Position numbers and translations under genes: made by a program. Positions 41,906-49,990 of a stretch of DNA of 64,000 nucleotides are shown here, piece after piece. Every line of letters starts with the position of its first letter. The stretch's first letter is position 1. The DNA comes from Propionibacteriales bacterium (GTDB lineage: Bacteria > Actinomycetota > Actinomycetes > Propionibacteriales > Nocardioidaceae), in assembly GCA_026392455.1 (NCBI GenBank), contig JAPLCB010000003.1, forward strand, positions 186,001 through 250,000, written 5' to 3'. The notes under the pieces were generated by a model that saw only the letters and a list, made by a program, of their open reading frames with translations, ran no database searches and was not told the origin of the DNA.

Positions 41906-42376
41906 TCAGGATCCCGAGGACGGTGCCGGCGGCGGTGGAGGCGGCGGGGGCTTCGACGCCGGCGGCTTGGACGGCGTGCTGGGCTTGCTCCCGGCGCCAC
42001 CGCCGTTGCCCCCCTTGGTCGCAGGCTTCGAGGGGGCGGACCCGTTGCTCGGACGGCTGGTCACGGTGCCGCCGGAGCCGGGCGAGGTCACTGCGGCGGA
42101 GCTGACCCGCTCGACCACCGTGGTCTTGACGACGGTCCGATGGGGGCGCCGTTTCTCGATGACGACTGCGACGGGTTCCCCGGCAGCGGCCTCGGCCGCG
42201 CGGGCGGCCGACTCGGCCTTGTCGGCCTTCGCCTCCTGGTAGTCCTTCGCCATCTCGCCGGAGACCACACCGGTCGCTGCCAGGGCACCGAACGCGGCGA
42301 CCCCGGTCACGCCTGCAGTCACCACCTGGAACCCGTCGCGGAACCGCGGTGTGACTGCTCTGCGCGGACGCACCAT
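41906..42376 (-). CDS. Membrane-anchored Pro/Ser/Gly-rich protein, first gene of the redox operon
   Basis: 156 residues. A basic N-terminus and a single transmembrane helix (FQVVTAGVTGVAAFGALAAT) are followed by an Ala/Glu/Lys helix and a disordered tail ending in poly-proline (SKPPPPPPPPAPSSGS). GGAGGAG lies 6 bases before the ATG, the best ribosome site of this operon. It occupies the place where related operons carry an FMN-binding protein, but I see no flavinylation motif. Possibly a spacer or scaffold at the cell envelope. Confidence 0.7.
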   Translation of the reverse strand: MVRPRRAVTPRFRDGFQVVTAGVTGVAAFGALAATGVVSGEMAKDYQEAKADKAESAARAAEAAAGEPVAVVIEKRRPHRTVVKTTVVERVSSAAVTSPGSGGTVTSRPSNGSAPSKPATKGGNGGGAGSKPSTPSKPPASKPPPPPPPPAPSSGS

Positions 42377-42447
42377 CTGCACTCCTCCTGGGACTGGATC
42401 AACGTCTCCACTGTCGTGCCGGCTGTCCAAAATTCGCCTCATCCGAC

Positions 42448-42465
42448 TGTTAAGAAGGTGTTGAG
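42448..42465. promoter_or_regulatory. 11-bp-spaced direct repeat, candidate response-regulator site
   Basis: TGTTAAG and TGTTGAG start 11 bases apart in the gap between the divergent genes at 42376 (-) and 42568 (+). Head-to-tail repeats one helical turn apart are the usual target of OmpR/PhoB-type regulators, one of which is encoded 2 kb away. Confidence 0.4.
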
Positions 42466-42567
42466 GTGCTGCCGAAGTACTTGACGAGGGTTTGAGGTTC
42501 AGGCGAGGTGCCGTTAGTGGAGTTACCACGATGATCGGCGCTCATCACCGATCTATGAGGAGTAGTC

Positions 42568-43032
42568 ATGCGCGGTATTACGACGTCGTTGATCGCAGCC
42601 GGAGCGGTTGCCGGTCTGGCCGGGGCAGTGGTCACCTATCAGGCAGCCGCCGGGGAGGCGACCAGCCAGCACACCGTGGTAGCGCCCACCGCCGTCGAGA
42701 CCCCGGCACCGATCATCACGATGCTCCCCTGCGAGAAGGGCACCAAGCTGGTCAAGGGCGCCTGTGTCCGGACCAAGCACCGGATCGTCGTCCGGGAAGC
42801 ACCCGCGGTCACCGCCGCTGCCGCAGCCGAGGCCGTCGTGCCGGTACCAGCCCGTCCGGGCCCGCGCTCCAAGGACCGCAACAGCACCAGGCCGAACCAG
42901 CACCAAGCCGCGGCGCCCGCCGAAGACCGCGACCACGAGTCCGAGGACGAGTCCGACCACGAGTCCGAGGACCACGAGACCGAGGACCACGAGTCGGAGG
43001 ACCACGAGTCCGAGGACGAGCTCGACGACTGA
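42568..43032 (+). CDS. Secreted protein with an acidic DHESED repeat tail
   Basis: 154 residues. A signal peptide or single helix (SLIAAGAVAGLAGAVVTYQA) leads to a two-Cys segment (MLPCEKGTKLVKGACVRTKH) and a flexible middle. The last 40 residues are a run of Asp-His-Glu-Ser/Thr-Glu-Asp units (e.g. ESEDHETEDHESEDHESED). The dense Asp/Glu/His tail could bind divalent metal or Ca outside the cell. GAGGAG lies 6 bases before the ATG. It is next to a two-component system and divergent from the redox operon. Confidence 0.75.
   Translation: MRGITTSLIAAGAVAGLAGAVVTYQAAAGEATSQHTVVAPTAVETPAPIITMLPCEKGTKLVKGACVRTKHRIVVREAPAVTAAAAAEAVVPVPARPGPRSKDRNSTRPNQHQAAAPAEDRDHESEDESDHESEDHETEDHESEDHESEDELDD
42928..43020 (+). 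repeat. In-frame repeat encoding the acidic tail
   Basis: Short near-identical units of the type GACCACGAGTCCGAG recur at 12-15-base steps, in frame with the secreted protein. Such tracts can change length by slippage. Confidence 0.7.
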
Positions 43033-43042
43033 GCGGACCTTC

Positions 43043-44320
43043 TCACCGCTCGCGGGCGTCTGGGACCAACGGGAGCCGGACCATCGCTCTCGTGCCACCC
43101 GGAGCCGCGACCAGGTCGAACGTCCCGGAGGCCGCCGCGACCGTACGACGAACGATCTGGAGCCCCAGGCCGCTGGTCCCGTGCCTACCACCGGACCGGG
43201 TCGTACCCGGACCCCCTCGATCGACGACCCCCAGCACCACGTCACCGTCCCGTTCCTCGACCGTGACGGCGAAGCCGATCCCCTCAGCCGTGTGAGCGAA
43301 GACGTTGTCGACGAGGATGTCGACCACGTCTGAGAGGTCGCGCGGGTCCAGCCCGACGACCAGCCGTCCGTGGTCGAGACGGGTTCCCAGGTCGCGTCCC
43401 TGGTCCTCGGCCAGCGCCGACCAGAAGGCAACCCGCTCCCGCACCACCTCGACCGCGTCGCAGGACGCAGCCATCGTGTGCTCGACCGGCCGGCGCGCGT
43501 CCCGGACCACGGCGTCGACCGTCCGCTGAAGGTTGCCTACGTGCTGGCGCAGCCTCTCGGCGAGGGCTGGGTCGGCGACCCCGTCGACGTCGATGCGCAA
43601 CGCGGTGACCGGGGTCCGGAGGCGGTGGGACAGGTCCCCGACCGCTGCCCGTTCGGTGGTCAACAGCTCGTTGATCCGTTCACCGAGGCGGTTCAACGAG
43701 ACCGCGAGCGCCTTGGTCTCCGGAGAGCCCTCGACCACGGCACGGGCCGTCAGGTCACCCTCCCGGAGCTGGTCGGCCACGCCCGCAACGCCGACCACCG
43801 GGGCACTGATCCGCCGACCGAAGCGATCGGCGATCCCCAGCGCTGCGACCAGCATCAGCGCTCCCAGGACTCCCAGCACCGTCCACGCCTGGCTGACCCC
43901 CCGGTGCAGCTGCGCCCCGGTCACCTCGGTGACCACGACATCGGTGCCGTTGGAGGTCAGGACCGGCACCACGGTGCGGCGACCGTCGCCCACGGAGCGG
44001 GTGAACGCCGCGCCGGCGCGCGCCCGGATGACGTCAGGGTCGTCGACGGCCACGTCACCGCTACCGAGGCGGGCGCCCTCGGCCAGCACCACCGTCGTCC
44101 GTGACGTCGAGCGGACGTCGACGGCCGCAACGGCATCGGCGAGCGCCGGGTCCTCGTGCAGGCTGGAGACCAGGATCGCCACGTCCCGTGCCTCGGCGTC
44201 GGCGCCGGCAGTAGCCCGGTCCTCGGCGAGGCTCTGCACCAGCAGAGCCAACGGGATCAGGAACGCCAGCACCACCGCGGAGGTGGTGGCTGCGACGAGG
44301 ATCGAGATCCGCCGGCCCAT
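43043..44320 (-). CDS. Sensor histidine kinase
   Basis: 425 residues. Two transmembrane helices (about residues 6-28 and 150-170) enclose a sensor domain of about 120 residues. A HAMP-like linker (RFGRRISAPVVGVAGVADQL) leads to the phospho-acceptor His in GDLSHRLRTPVTALRIDVDG and a HATPase domain whose N-box (DILVDNVFAHTAEG) and G-box (HGTSGLGLQIVRRTV) are intact. Its ATG overlaps the stop of the response regulator gene. The signal is unknown; envelope or redox state is a guess from context. Confidence 0.92.
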   Translation of the reverse strand: MGRRISILVAATTSAVVLAFLIPLALLVQSLAEDRATAGADAEARDVAILVSSLHEDPALADAVAAVDVRSTSRTTVVLAEGARLGSGDVAVDDPDVIRARAGAAFTRSVGDGRRTVVPVLTSNGTDVVVTEVTGAQLHRGVSQAWTVLGVLGALMLVAALGIADRFGRRISAPVVGVAGVADQLREGDLTARAVVEGSPETKALAVSLNRLGERINELLTTERAAVGDLSHRLRTPVTALRIDVDGVADPALAERLRQHVGNLQRTVDAVVRDARRPVEHTMAASCDAVEVVRERVAFWSALAEDQGRDLGTRLDHGRLVVGLDPRDLSDVVDILVDNVFAHTAEGIGFAVTVEERDGDVVLGVVDRGGPGTTRSGGRHGTSGLGLQIVRRTVAAASGTFDLVAAPGGTRAMVRLPLVPDARER

Positions 44321-45009
44321 CAGACCTCGTCCGGGTCGGCAAGCCGGACCCCGACACCCCGGACCGTCCTGAGGTACCGCGGCGCGGCGGCGGACTCGCC
44401 CAGCTTTCGCCGCAGCCAGGACAGGTGCACGTCGACCGTGCGGTCCCCGCCACCGTAGGCCTGCTGCCAGACCTCGCTGAGCAGCGTTCGTTTGGTCACC
44501 ACCTCACCCGGCCGGCTGGCCAGTGCCAGCAGCAGGTCGAACTCCTTGCGGGTCAGCACCACCTCGACCCTGTCCAGGGTGACTCTCCGCGAGCGCGGGT
44601 CGATCTCCAGCCCGCCGACCCGCACCGTCCCCTCTCCCGGGCCGGTGCTGCCGCCACGTCTGAGGACGGCCCGGATCCGGGCTGCGACGTGATCGACGCC
44701 GAACGGCTTGACGACGTAGTCGTCGGCACCGGCGTCCAGGGCGGCGACGATGGTGGCGTCGTCGTCACGCGCCGTGAGCACGATGACCGGAACGTCGCTG
44801 ACGCCGCGCAGCATCCCGAGCACGAGCAGACCGTCAACGTCAGGAAGACCCAGGTCGAGCAGCACCACGTCCGGCGGGTCCGAGACGACCGACTCCAGGG
44901 CGGCCAGACCCGAGGGAGTGCTCACCACTGCGTACCCGTGCGACTCGAGGGCCTTGATCATCGACAGACGGATCGCCGCGTCGTCTTCGACGAGCAGAAC
45001 GCGGGCCAT
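44320..45009 (-). CDS. OmpR/PhoB-family response regulator
   Basis: 229 residues. The receiver domain carries the acidic pocket (LLVEDDAAIR), the phospho-acceptor Asp in PDVVLLDLGLPDVDG and the Lys in DYVVKPFG. The C-terminal winged helix has the recognition region TLLSEVWQQAYGGGDRTVDV followed by HLSWLRRKLGE. Cognate partner of the histidine kinase gene that follows. TAGCGT stands 6 bases before the ATG (leaderless type). Confidence 0.94.
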   Translation of the reverse strand: MARVLLVEDDAAIRLSMIKALESHGYAVVSTPSGLAALESVVSDPPDVVLLDLGLPDVDGLLVLGMLRGVSDVPVIVLTARDDDATIVAALDAGADDYVVKPFGVDHVAARIRAVLRRGGSTGPGEGTVRVGGLEIDPRSRRVTLDRVEVVLTRKEFDLLLALASRPGEVVTKRTLLSEVWQQAYGGGDRTVDVHLSWLRRKLGESAAAPRYLRTVRGVGVRLADPDEV

Positions 45010-45015
45010 GACCGA

Positions 45016-45021
45016 ACGCTA
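45016..45021 (-). promoter_or_regulatory. -10 element for the response regulator gene (leaderless)
   Basis: TAGCGT with a 6-base gap to the ATG. Confidence 0.5.
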
Positions 45022-45058
45022 CGACACCCGACCGACCGGGGCTGCAAGGATGGCGTCC

Positions 45059-45508
45059 GTGAAGCGATGGATCTGGGGCGGCGCAGCGACCTGGATCGGC
45101 GTCGTCGCGGCCGGATCGACGATCGCGTGGTTCGCCATCGACAGCGCCGGCCGTCAGGTCACGACCGCGCCGGTGCCGACCGCGCCCAGGACCAGCGTGG
45201 CCCCGTCCGCTGCGCCGAGCCGCCCAGCCGCCTCCCCGACGACGGGCTCGACCATCCGCACCCGGGTCGGGTCCTGGAACGGATCCGCCGGTTCGATGAC
45301 GGTCTCGTGCACCGGGCGTCGCGCCCGACTGACCGGTGCGACCCCGGCCGACGGGTGGCTGGCCGAGCGGACCGGCGATTCGGGCGGGGTCCGGGTACGG
45401 TTCGAGCGCGGCGAGAGCGAAGTGATCGTGCGCGCAACCTGTACGACGGACAACGGACCGGTCTTCGACGTCGAGAACCGGGCTGACGACGGAGGTAGCG
45501 ATGACTGA
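45059..45508 (+). CDS. Single-pass exported protein coupled to the ferric reductase
   Basis: 149 residues. One N-terminal transmembrane helix (ATWIGVVAAGSTIAWFAI), a Thr/Pro/Ala linker (about 30-70) and a small strand-rich external domain with two Cys (MTVSCTGRRARL, VRATCTTDNG). AAGGA lies 8 bases before the chosen GTG; an ATG three codons upstream has its ribosome site too close. The next gene starts 8 bases before this one stops, so the two are coupled. Function unknown. Confidence 0.65.
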   Translation: MKRWIWGGAATWIGVVAAGSTIAWFAIDSAGRQVTTAPVPTAPRTSVAPSAAPSRPAASPTTGSTIRTRVGSWNGSAGSMTVSCTGRRARLTGATPADGWLAERTGDSGGVRVRFERGESEVIVRATCTTDNGPVFDVENRADDGGSDD

Positions 45509-46886
45509 GCACTCCACCGGGTCGAGCACGGGCCGCCGGTCGTGGCGTCCGGCCGACGTGGTGTCGGCACGCAACCTCGGACCGCTGTCGATCACCGCCC
45601 TCGTGGTCGGCTACGTGGCCCTGTGGCTGGCGCTCCGTCCGAGCGGCGAGCCCACCGGTGCCTATCTCGGCCAGCTGGCCGGCGCCGTCTCGATCCTGCT
45701 GCTGTCGGCAGCCCTGGTCCTGATCAGCTCCTTGCCGTGGGTCGAGGAGTGGTTCGACGGGATCGACCGCGCGGCGATCTGGCACCGCCGGATGGCCATC
45801 ACCGGGCTCGTCCTGCTCGCCGCTCACATCCCGCTCTCGTCGAGTCCGAGCCGGAGCAGCTGGGGCGGGACCCTCGGCGCTGTCGGAGCCTGGGGCATGG
45901 TCGGTCTGGCGCTCTGGGCGATCCTGCCCCGGTGGCAGTCCGTGGTTCCACGGCCCCTGCGCGCGATGATCAAGGCGCTCAAGGACGCGCCGGTCATCCG
46001 CGAGGTCCGGACGGTCTTCGGCGGCTACGAACGCTGGCGCCAGGTGCACCGGCTGACCGGTCTCCTGGTCGCCGCAGCGTTCTTCCACGGCCTCCTCGAC
46101 GGTTCTCCGTTCCCCAAGTCCGCGACGCTGCGCTGGTCCTACGTCGCGATCGGCGGGATCGGTCTGGCCTTCTACATCTACCGCGAGGTGCTCGCCCGGT
46201 TCGTCACGTCCCTGAACGACTACGAGGTCGCCCGGGTCACCCCGGCCGCCCCTGACCTGGTCGAGATCACCCTGCGCCCGCTCGGGCGGCCGATGGTCTT
46301 CGTGCCCGGCCAGTTCGCGCTCGTCTACATCGAGGCGAAGGACGGCTGGCACCGGCATCCGTTCACGATCGCCAGCTCGCCGCACGAAGGGGTCGTCCGG
46401 GTCACGGTCAAGGCCCTCGGTGACTACACGTCCGCCCTCACCGACCTCCTCGAACCAGGGATGCCGGCCGTGATCGGCGGCCCGCACGGACGCTTCGACC
46501 ACCGCAAGGGCACCCGGGACCAGGTCTGGATCGCCGGAGGGGTCGGGGTCGCTCCGTTCCTGAGCTGGATGCGGGCGCTCCAGGAGCACCCGCCGCCGGG
46601 CCGGGTACGCCTCTACTACGCCTTCACCGGGGGGCCGGCACCGTTTGCCGAGGAGCTGGTGGCCCTGGCGGATGCGAGCGACCAGGTGCAGGTGACGCTG
46701 GTCGACTCGACCGTCGACGGACGGCTCACCGCTGCACGTGTCCTCGCGGAGGCCGCCGTCCCTGCCGCCGAGCTCTCGGTGTTCCTGTGCGGGCCGCAAG
46801 CGATGCTGCGAGACCTGCAACGCGGGTTGGCCGACGGCGGCGTCCGGAAGCGCAACGTGCACCGGGAGTACTTCGACTGGCGCTGA
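45501..46886 (+). CDS. Ferric reductase-like transmembrane NAD(P)H oxidoreductase
   Basis: 461 residues. The N-terminal half has six helices of the ferric-reductase type with His in RAAIWHRRMAITGLVLLAAH and RQVHRLTGLLVAAAFFHG as likely heme ligands. The C-terminal half is an FNR-like module: HRHPFTIASSPHEG for FAD, VWIAGGVGVAPFLSWMRAL and SVFLCGPQAMLRDL for NAD(P)H. It would carry electrons across the membrane to an external acceptor (iron or another oxidant). Unlike the small protein at 40376, it is self-contained. Confidence 0.88.
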   Translation: MTEHSTGSSTGRRSWRPADVVSARNLGPLSITALVVGYVALWLALRPSGEPTGAYLGQLAGAVSILLLSAALVLISSLPWVEEWFDGIDRAAIWHRRMAITGLVLLAAHIPLSSSPSRSSWGGTLGAVGAWGMVGLALWAILPRWQSVVPRPLRAMIKALKDAPVIREVRTVFGGYERWRQVHRLTGLLVAAAFFHGLLDGSPFPKSATLRWSYVAIGGIGLAFYIYREVLARFVTSLNDYEVARVTPAAPDLVEITLRPLGRPMVFVPGQFALVYIEAKDGWHRHPFTIASSPHEGVVRVTVKALGDYTSALTDLLEPGMPAVIGGPHGRFDHRKGTRDQVWIAGGVGVAPFLSWMRALQEHPPPGRVRLYYAFTGGPAPFAEELVALADASDQVQVTLVDSTVDGRLTAARVLAEAAVPAAELSVFLCGPQAMLRDLQRGLADGGVRKRNVHREYFDWR

Positions 46887-46939
46887 CCGCCTGTGGATCG
46901 AGCCGCGGACCCGGACCGGAAATGGGCCACCCTGGGGCC

Positions 46940-47329
46940 ATGAGCCCCGACGACGACCGCGAGCACAGCAGCGAGGTCGCTGCGGCTGGTCGCGCCTTCC
47001 GTCGGGCCTGCCGCGGACGCCGGGTGCACCCGACCACGGTGGTCCTCGGCCTGTTCCGAGGGGTGCACGTGGTGCTGCCCGACGCCGACGGACTCGACGG
47101 CGGCCTGCGGACCGACCTGGTCGAGCAGGTGCTCAGCACCCACGAGACGGTCCCGGCGCTGGTCCGGATCACGCGCGGGGGTGCGCTCTGGCCCAGTGAC
47201 ACCGACTTCGCCTGGTACGCCGCGGCGAACCACGGTTTCGGCAGGCACGGCCGACAGCTGGAGTCCTTTGCCGTGATCACCCGTGAAGGCTGGTTCGACC
47301 TGGTCACCGACCACCGCGAACGATGGTGA
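46940..47329 (+). CDS. Hypothetical protein, 129 aa
   Basis: A small soluble alpha/beta protein (VHPTTVVLGLFRGVHVVLPD; FAWYAAANHGFGRHGRQLES; SFAVITREGWFDLVTD). I do not recognise a family. The ATG at 46940 has CACCCT 6 bases upstream. It converges on the glutamate-cysteine ligase gene. Confidence 0.6.
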   Translation: MSPDDDREHSSEVAAAGRAFRRACRGRRVHPTTVVLGLFRGVHVVLPDADGLDGGLRTDLVEQVLSTHETVPALVRITRGGALWPSDTDFAWYAAANHGFGRHGRQLESFAVITREGWFDLVTDHRERW

Positions 47330-47347
47330 GCGCCACCGCTGCGCAGA

Positions 47348-48814
47348 TCACCAGGTGTGCACCGGTTCGTTGCTGTGCATCCGGGTGCGGTACTCCTGCA
47401 CGGTCTCCCGCAGGGCCTCGGTACGGTCGAGGCCGGCGCCCTGGCGGGCACGGACCTGTTCACGGAACCAGCTGGCCCCGTTGCGTCCGGTCAAGCAACG
47501 CCCCTCGATGATGCCGAGCAGCCGGTCCGCCTCCTCGGACCGCACCCCCCAGGCGGTCAGGCCCTCGCGGGCACGGGGCAGCAGCCGCCGCAGGGTGAGC
47601 TCGGTGGCCGCGACCTGGCCGACCCCGGGCCAGTACACCGCCGCGTCGATCCCGTCGCGCGCGCCGACGTGGAAGTTCTCCTCCGCGGCCGAGAAGGACA
47701 TCTGGGACCACAGCGGCCGGTCGTCGGTGGCCAGCGCCCGGGTCAGCCCGAAGTAGAAGGCTGCGTTGGCGAGGGTGTCCACGACGGTGGGCCCCGCAGC
47801 GAGGACCCGGTTCTCGACCCGCACGTGCGGTGCGCCGGCGACGACGTCGTAGATCGGCCTGTTCCAGCGGTAGACGGTGCCGTTGTGGAGGCGCAGCTCG
47901 TGCAGCTGCGGGATACCGCCGGCGTCCAGGACTGCGAACGGGTCCTCGTCCTCGACGATCGGCAGCAGTGCCGGGAAGTACCGGACGTTCTCCTCGAACA
48001 GGTCGAAGATCGAGGTGATCCAGCGTTCGCCGAACCAGACCCGTGGGCGCACCCCCTGCTCCTTGAGCTCTTCGCTCCGGGTGTCGGTCGCCTGCTCGAA
48101 GAGCGGGACCCGGGTCTCGGCCCACAGGTCGGACCCGAGCAGGTACGGCGAATTGGCCCCGAGCGCGAGCTGGACCCCGGCGATCGCCTGGGATGCGTTC
48201 CAGTACCCGGCGAACTCGTCGGGACTGACCTGGATGTGCAGCTGGGTGCTCGTGCAGGCTGCCTCGGGCATGATCGACTCCGAGCGGGCAGCCAGCTTCT
48301 CGACCCCGTCGATCGCGATCGCGATGTCCTCCCCGCGAGCATCCAGGATCTGGTCGCTGAGCAGCTGGTAGCGCGGATTCGGACTGATGGTCGACGGGCC
48401 CAGGTGCCCGGGCTGGAGGGTCGGCAGGATCCCGATCATCACCAGGTGCGCACCGACGTCGGAGGACCGCGCCTCGGCCTCGTTCAGGCTGGCTCGCAGG
48501 TCGTTCTCGTAGCTCGTCAGCCCGCCGTTGCTCAGCGAGCGAGGCTCCACGTTGATCTCGATGTTGAACTGACCGAGCTCGGTCTGGAACAACGGGTTCG
48601 CGATCGCCTCGAGGGCAGCCGCATTCTTCAGTGCCGGCAGACCGTCCTCGTCGACCAGGTTGAACTCGATCTCCAGCCCGGTCAGCGGGTCGGCCGCGTC
48701 GAACTGCGCCTGGCGGAGCAGCTTGGCGAAGACGTCGAGGCAGCGCCGGACCTTCTCCCGGTGCCTGGTCCGGTCAGTCCGGCTGAACTCCTGCGCGTCG
48801 ACGTCCTGACCCAT
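47348..48814 (-). CDS. Glutamate-cysteine ligase family protein
   Basis: 488 residues of the GCS2-like ATP-grasp-related fold: GLEIEFNLVDEDG near the N-terminus, FNIEINVEPRSL, then TSTQLHIQVSPDEFAGYWNA and HVRVENRVLAAGPTVVDTLA. Enzymes of this group join Glu to Cys or another amine; because actinobacteria of this type use mycothiol, the product may not be glutathione precursor. TAGGGT lies 6 bases before the ATG. The start overlaps the end of the DUF4192 gene by 41 bases on the same strand. Confidence 0.8.
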   Translation of the reverse strand: MGQDVDAQEFSRTDRTRHREKVRRCLDVFAKLLRQAQFDAADPLTGLEIEFNLVDEDGLPALKNAAALEAIANPLFQTELGQFNIEINVEPRSLSNGGLTSYENDLRASLNEAEARSSDVGAHLVMIGILPTLQPGHLGPSTISPNPRYQLLSDQILDARGEDIAIAIDGVEKLAARSESIMPEAACTSTQLHIQVSPDEFAGYWNASQAIAGVQLALGANSPYLLGSDLWAETRVPLFEQATDTRSEELKEQGVRPRVWFGERWITSIFDLFEENVRYFPALLPIVEDEDPFAVLDAGGIPQLHELRLHNGTVYRWNRPIYDVVAGAPHVRVENRVLAAGPTVVDTLANAAFYFGLTRALATDDRPLWSQMSFSAAEENFHVGARDGIDAAVYWPGVGQVAATELTLRRLLPRAREGLTAWGVRSEEADRLLGIIEGRCLTGRNGASWFREQVRARQGAGLDRTEALRETVQEYRTRMHSNEPVHTW

Positions 48815-49877
48815 GCAACGACCCTAGGTCCGATTCCGGCCCAGAACCAGGCTGCGCATCGCGTGCGGTGCGCAGGACCGGCAGTCCCGAGGTGGGTAGC
48901 GGCGCCCAGACCGACGGCGGCGTCGCCGACTCCAGCAACGCTGCGACGTGCTGGGCGAGGTTGTCGTCGGGGTTCTCCGCCAGGCACCGGTCCAGGGCGC
49001 ACCAGGCCAGCGCACCGTCACCCTCGAGCCAGGCCGCGAGGCCCAGCAGCCCGGCGGCCCCGGGGACCAGGTCTGCCGGGGCCCGACGGACCAGAGCGCT
49101 CAAGAACACGACGTAGGACGCCGCATTCTCCCGGCGGAGCTCGGACCAGGCGACCTCACGCAGGGTGTCCAGGCAGAGCAGAACCAGCAGACCCGCGGCA
49201 TCCTCAGAGCTGAGCTGCGTCGGGTCCGAACGGGTCCGGGCGATCGTCCGTTGCAGCCAGCGCGCGAGCTCCGCCACGGTCTCCGGCGCCGACTCCGGGC
49301 TACCGCAGTCGCGGGACAGCTTGTCGACGAAGGCTTCAGCTGCGCGGGCCACCCCCTCGATGTCTGCGACGTCGCTGCCGACGAGCGCCTCGCGCATGGC
49401 TTCACGGCTCTCGTGGACCACGCGCCCGTGCAGCACCCCCTGCGCGGTCAACGGGTGCGACCTGAGGTCGAACGCGGTGCCGGGATCGTCCGGCTCGGCC
49501 ACGCAGAAGTACCGGTCGCCGTCGACCCGCAGGACGTCGACGACCGCGATCCCGTCAGCCAGGAGTCGTGGCATCAGCAGGTCGGCGAATCGTGCCGCGA
49601 CGGCAGCGTCGTCGGTGTAGAGCACCACGGCCACCACGGTGATCCCGTGCTTGCGCACCACGTCACGCAGCATCGAGGCGACGTAGCGCTGCTCCTGCTC
49701 GACGACCGGCAGGTCGACCCGGGCCTGGAAGGTCCTCACCCCCGCACCCGCACGCTCGGTGTGGCGCGGCGACGAACCGAAGGTGAGCAGGACCACGGAG
49801 TCCTCGGGATGGAAGCCGATCACGATCGGCACCAGGGCGAGCAGGTCGGCAGGAGTTCGTGCGGTGAAGGTTGTCAT
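48774..49877 (-). CDS. DUF4192 protein
   Basis: 367 residues with the family opening MTTFTARTPADLLALVPIVI and FHPEDSVVLLTFGSS, the central VAVVLYTDDAAVAARFADLL and the helical C-terminal part (LALAWCALDRCLAENPDDN-type tetratricopeptide-like helix). Function unknown; common in actinobacteria near DNA-repair or sigma genes. Start at the ATG at 49877, with CAGTCT 6 bases upstream. It is divergent from dinB. Confidence 0.82.
   Translation of the reverse strand: MTTFTARTPADLLALVPIVIGFHPEDSVVLLTFGSSPRHTERAGAGVRTFQARVDLPVVEQEQRYVASMLRDVVRKHGITVVAVVLYTDDAAVAARFADLLMPRLLADGIAVVDVLRVDGDRYFCVAEPDDPGTAFDLRSHPLTAQGVLHGRVVHESREAMREALVGSDVADIEGVARAAEAFVDKLSRDCGSPESAPETVAELARWLQRTIARTRSDPTQLSSEDAAGLLVLLCLDTLREVAWSELRRENAASYVVFLSALVRRAPADLVPGAAGLLGLAAWLEGDGALAWCALDRCLAENPDDNLAQHVAALLESATPPSVWAPLPTSGLPVLRTARDAQPGSGPESDLGSLHGSGRRRAGVQPD
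48821..48826 (-). promoter_or_regulatory. -10 element for the glutamate-cysteine ligase gene, inside DUF4192
   Basis: TAGGGT with a 6-base gap to the ATG; it lies within the end of the DUF4192 coding region. Confidence 0.45.
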
Positions 49878-49978
49878 CACCCGAGACTGGGACCTGCCCG
49901 GCGCGCAGCGACCAGCCACGGACCAGCGGTGTGGATCGTCGGCCCGCCCACGCGACCTGTGGAGCCCGGGGAAGCGCC

Positions 49979-49984
49979 TACGAT
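49979..49984 (+). promoter_or_regulatory. -10 element for dinB (leaderless)
   Basis: TACGAT with a 6-base gap to the ATG. No LexA-type box was recognised nearby. Confidence 0.5.
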
Positions 49985-49990
49985 CGGCGG

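Noticed and set aside
45059-45508. LTGATPAD in the exported protein looked like an ApbE flavinylation motif (TGAT).
   Set aside because: The surrounding domain is a short two-Cys strand-rich module with no FMN_bind pattern before or after, and the preceding Asp/Gly usual for flavinylation sites is absent.
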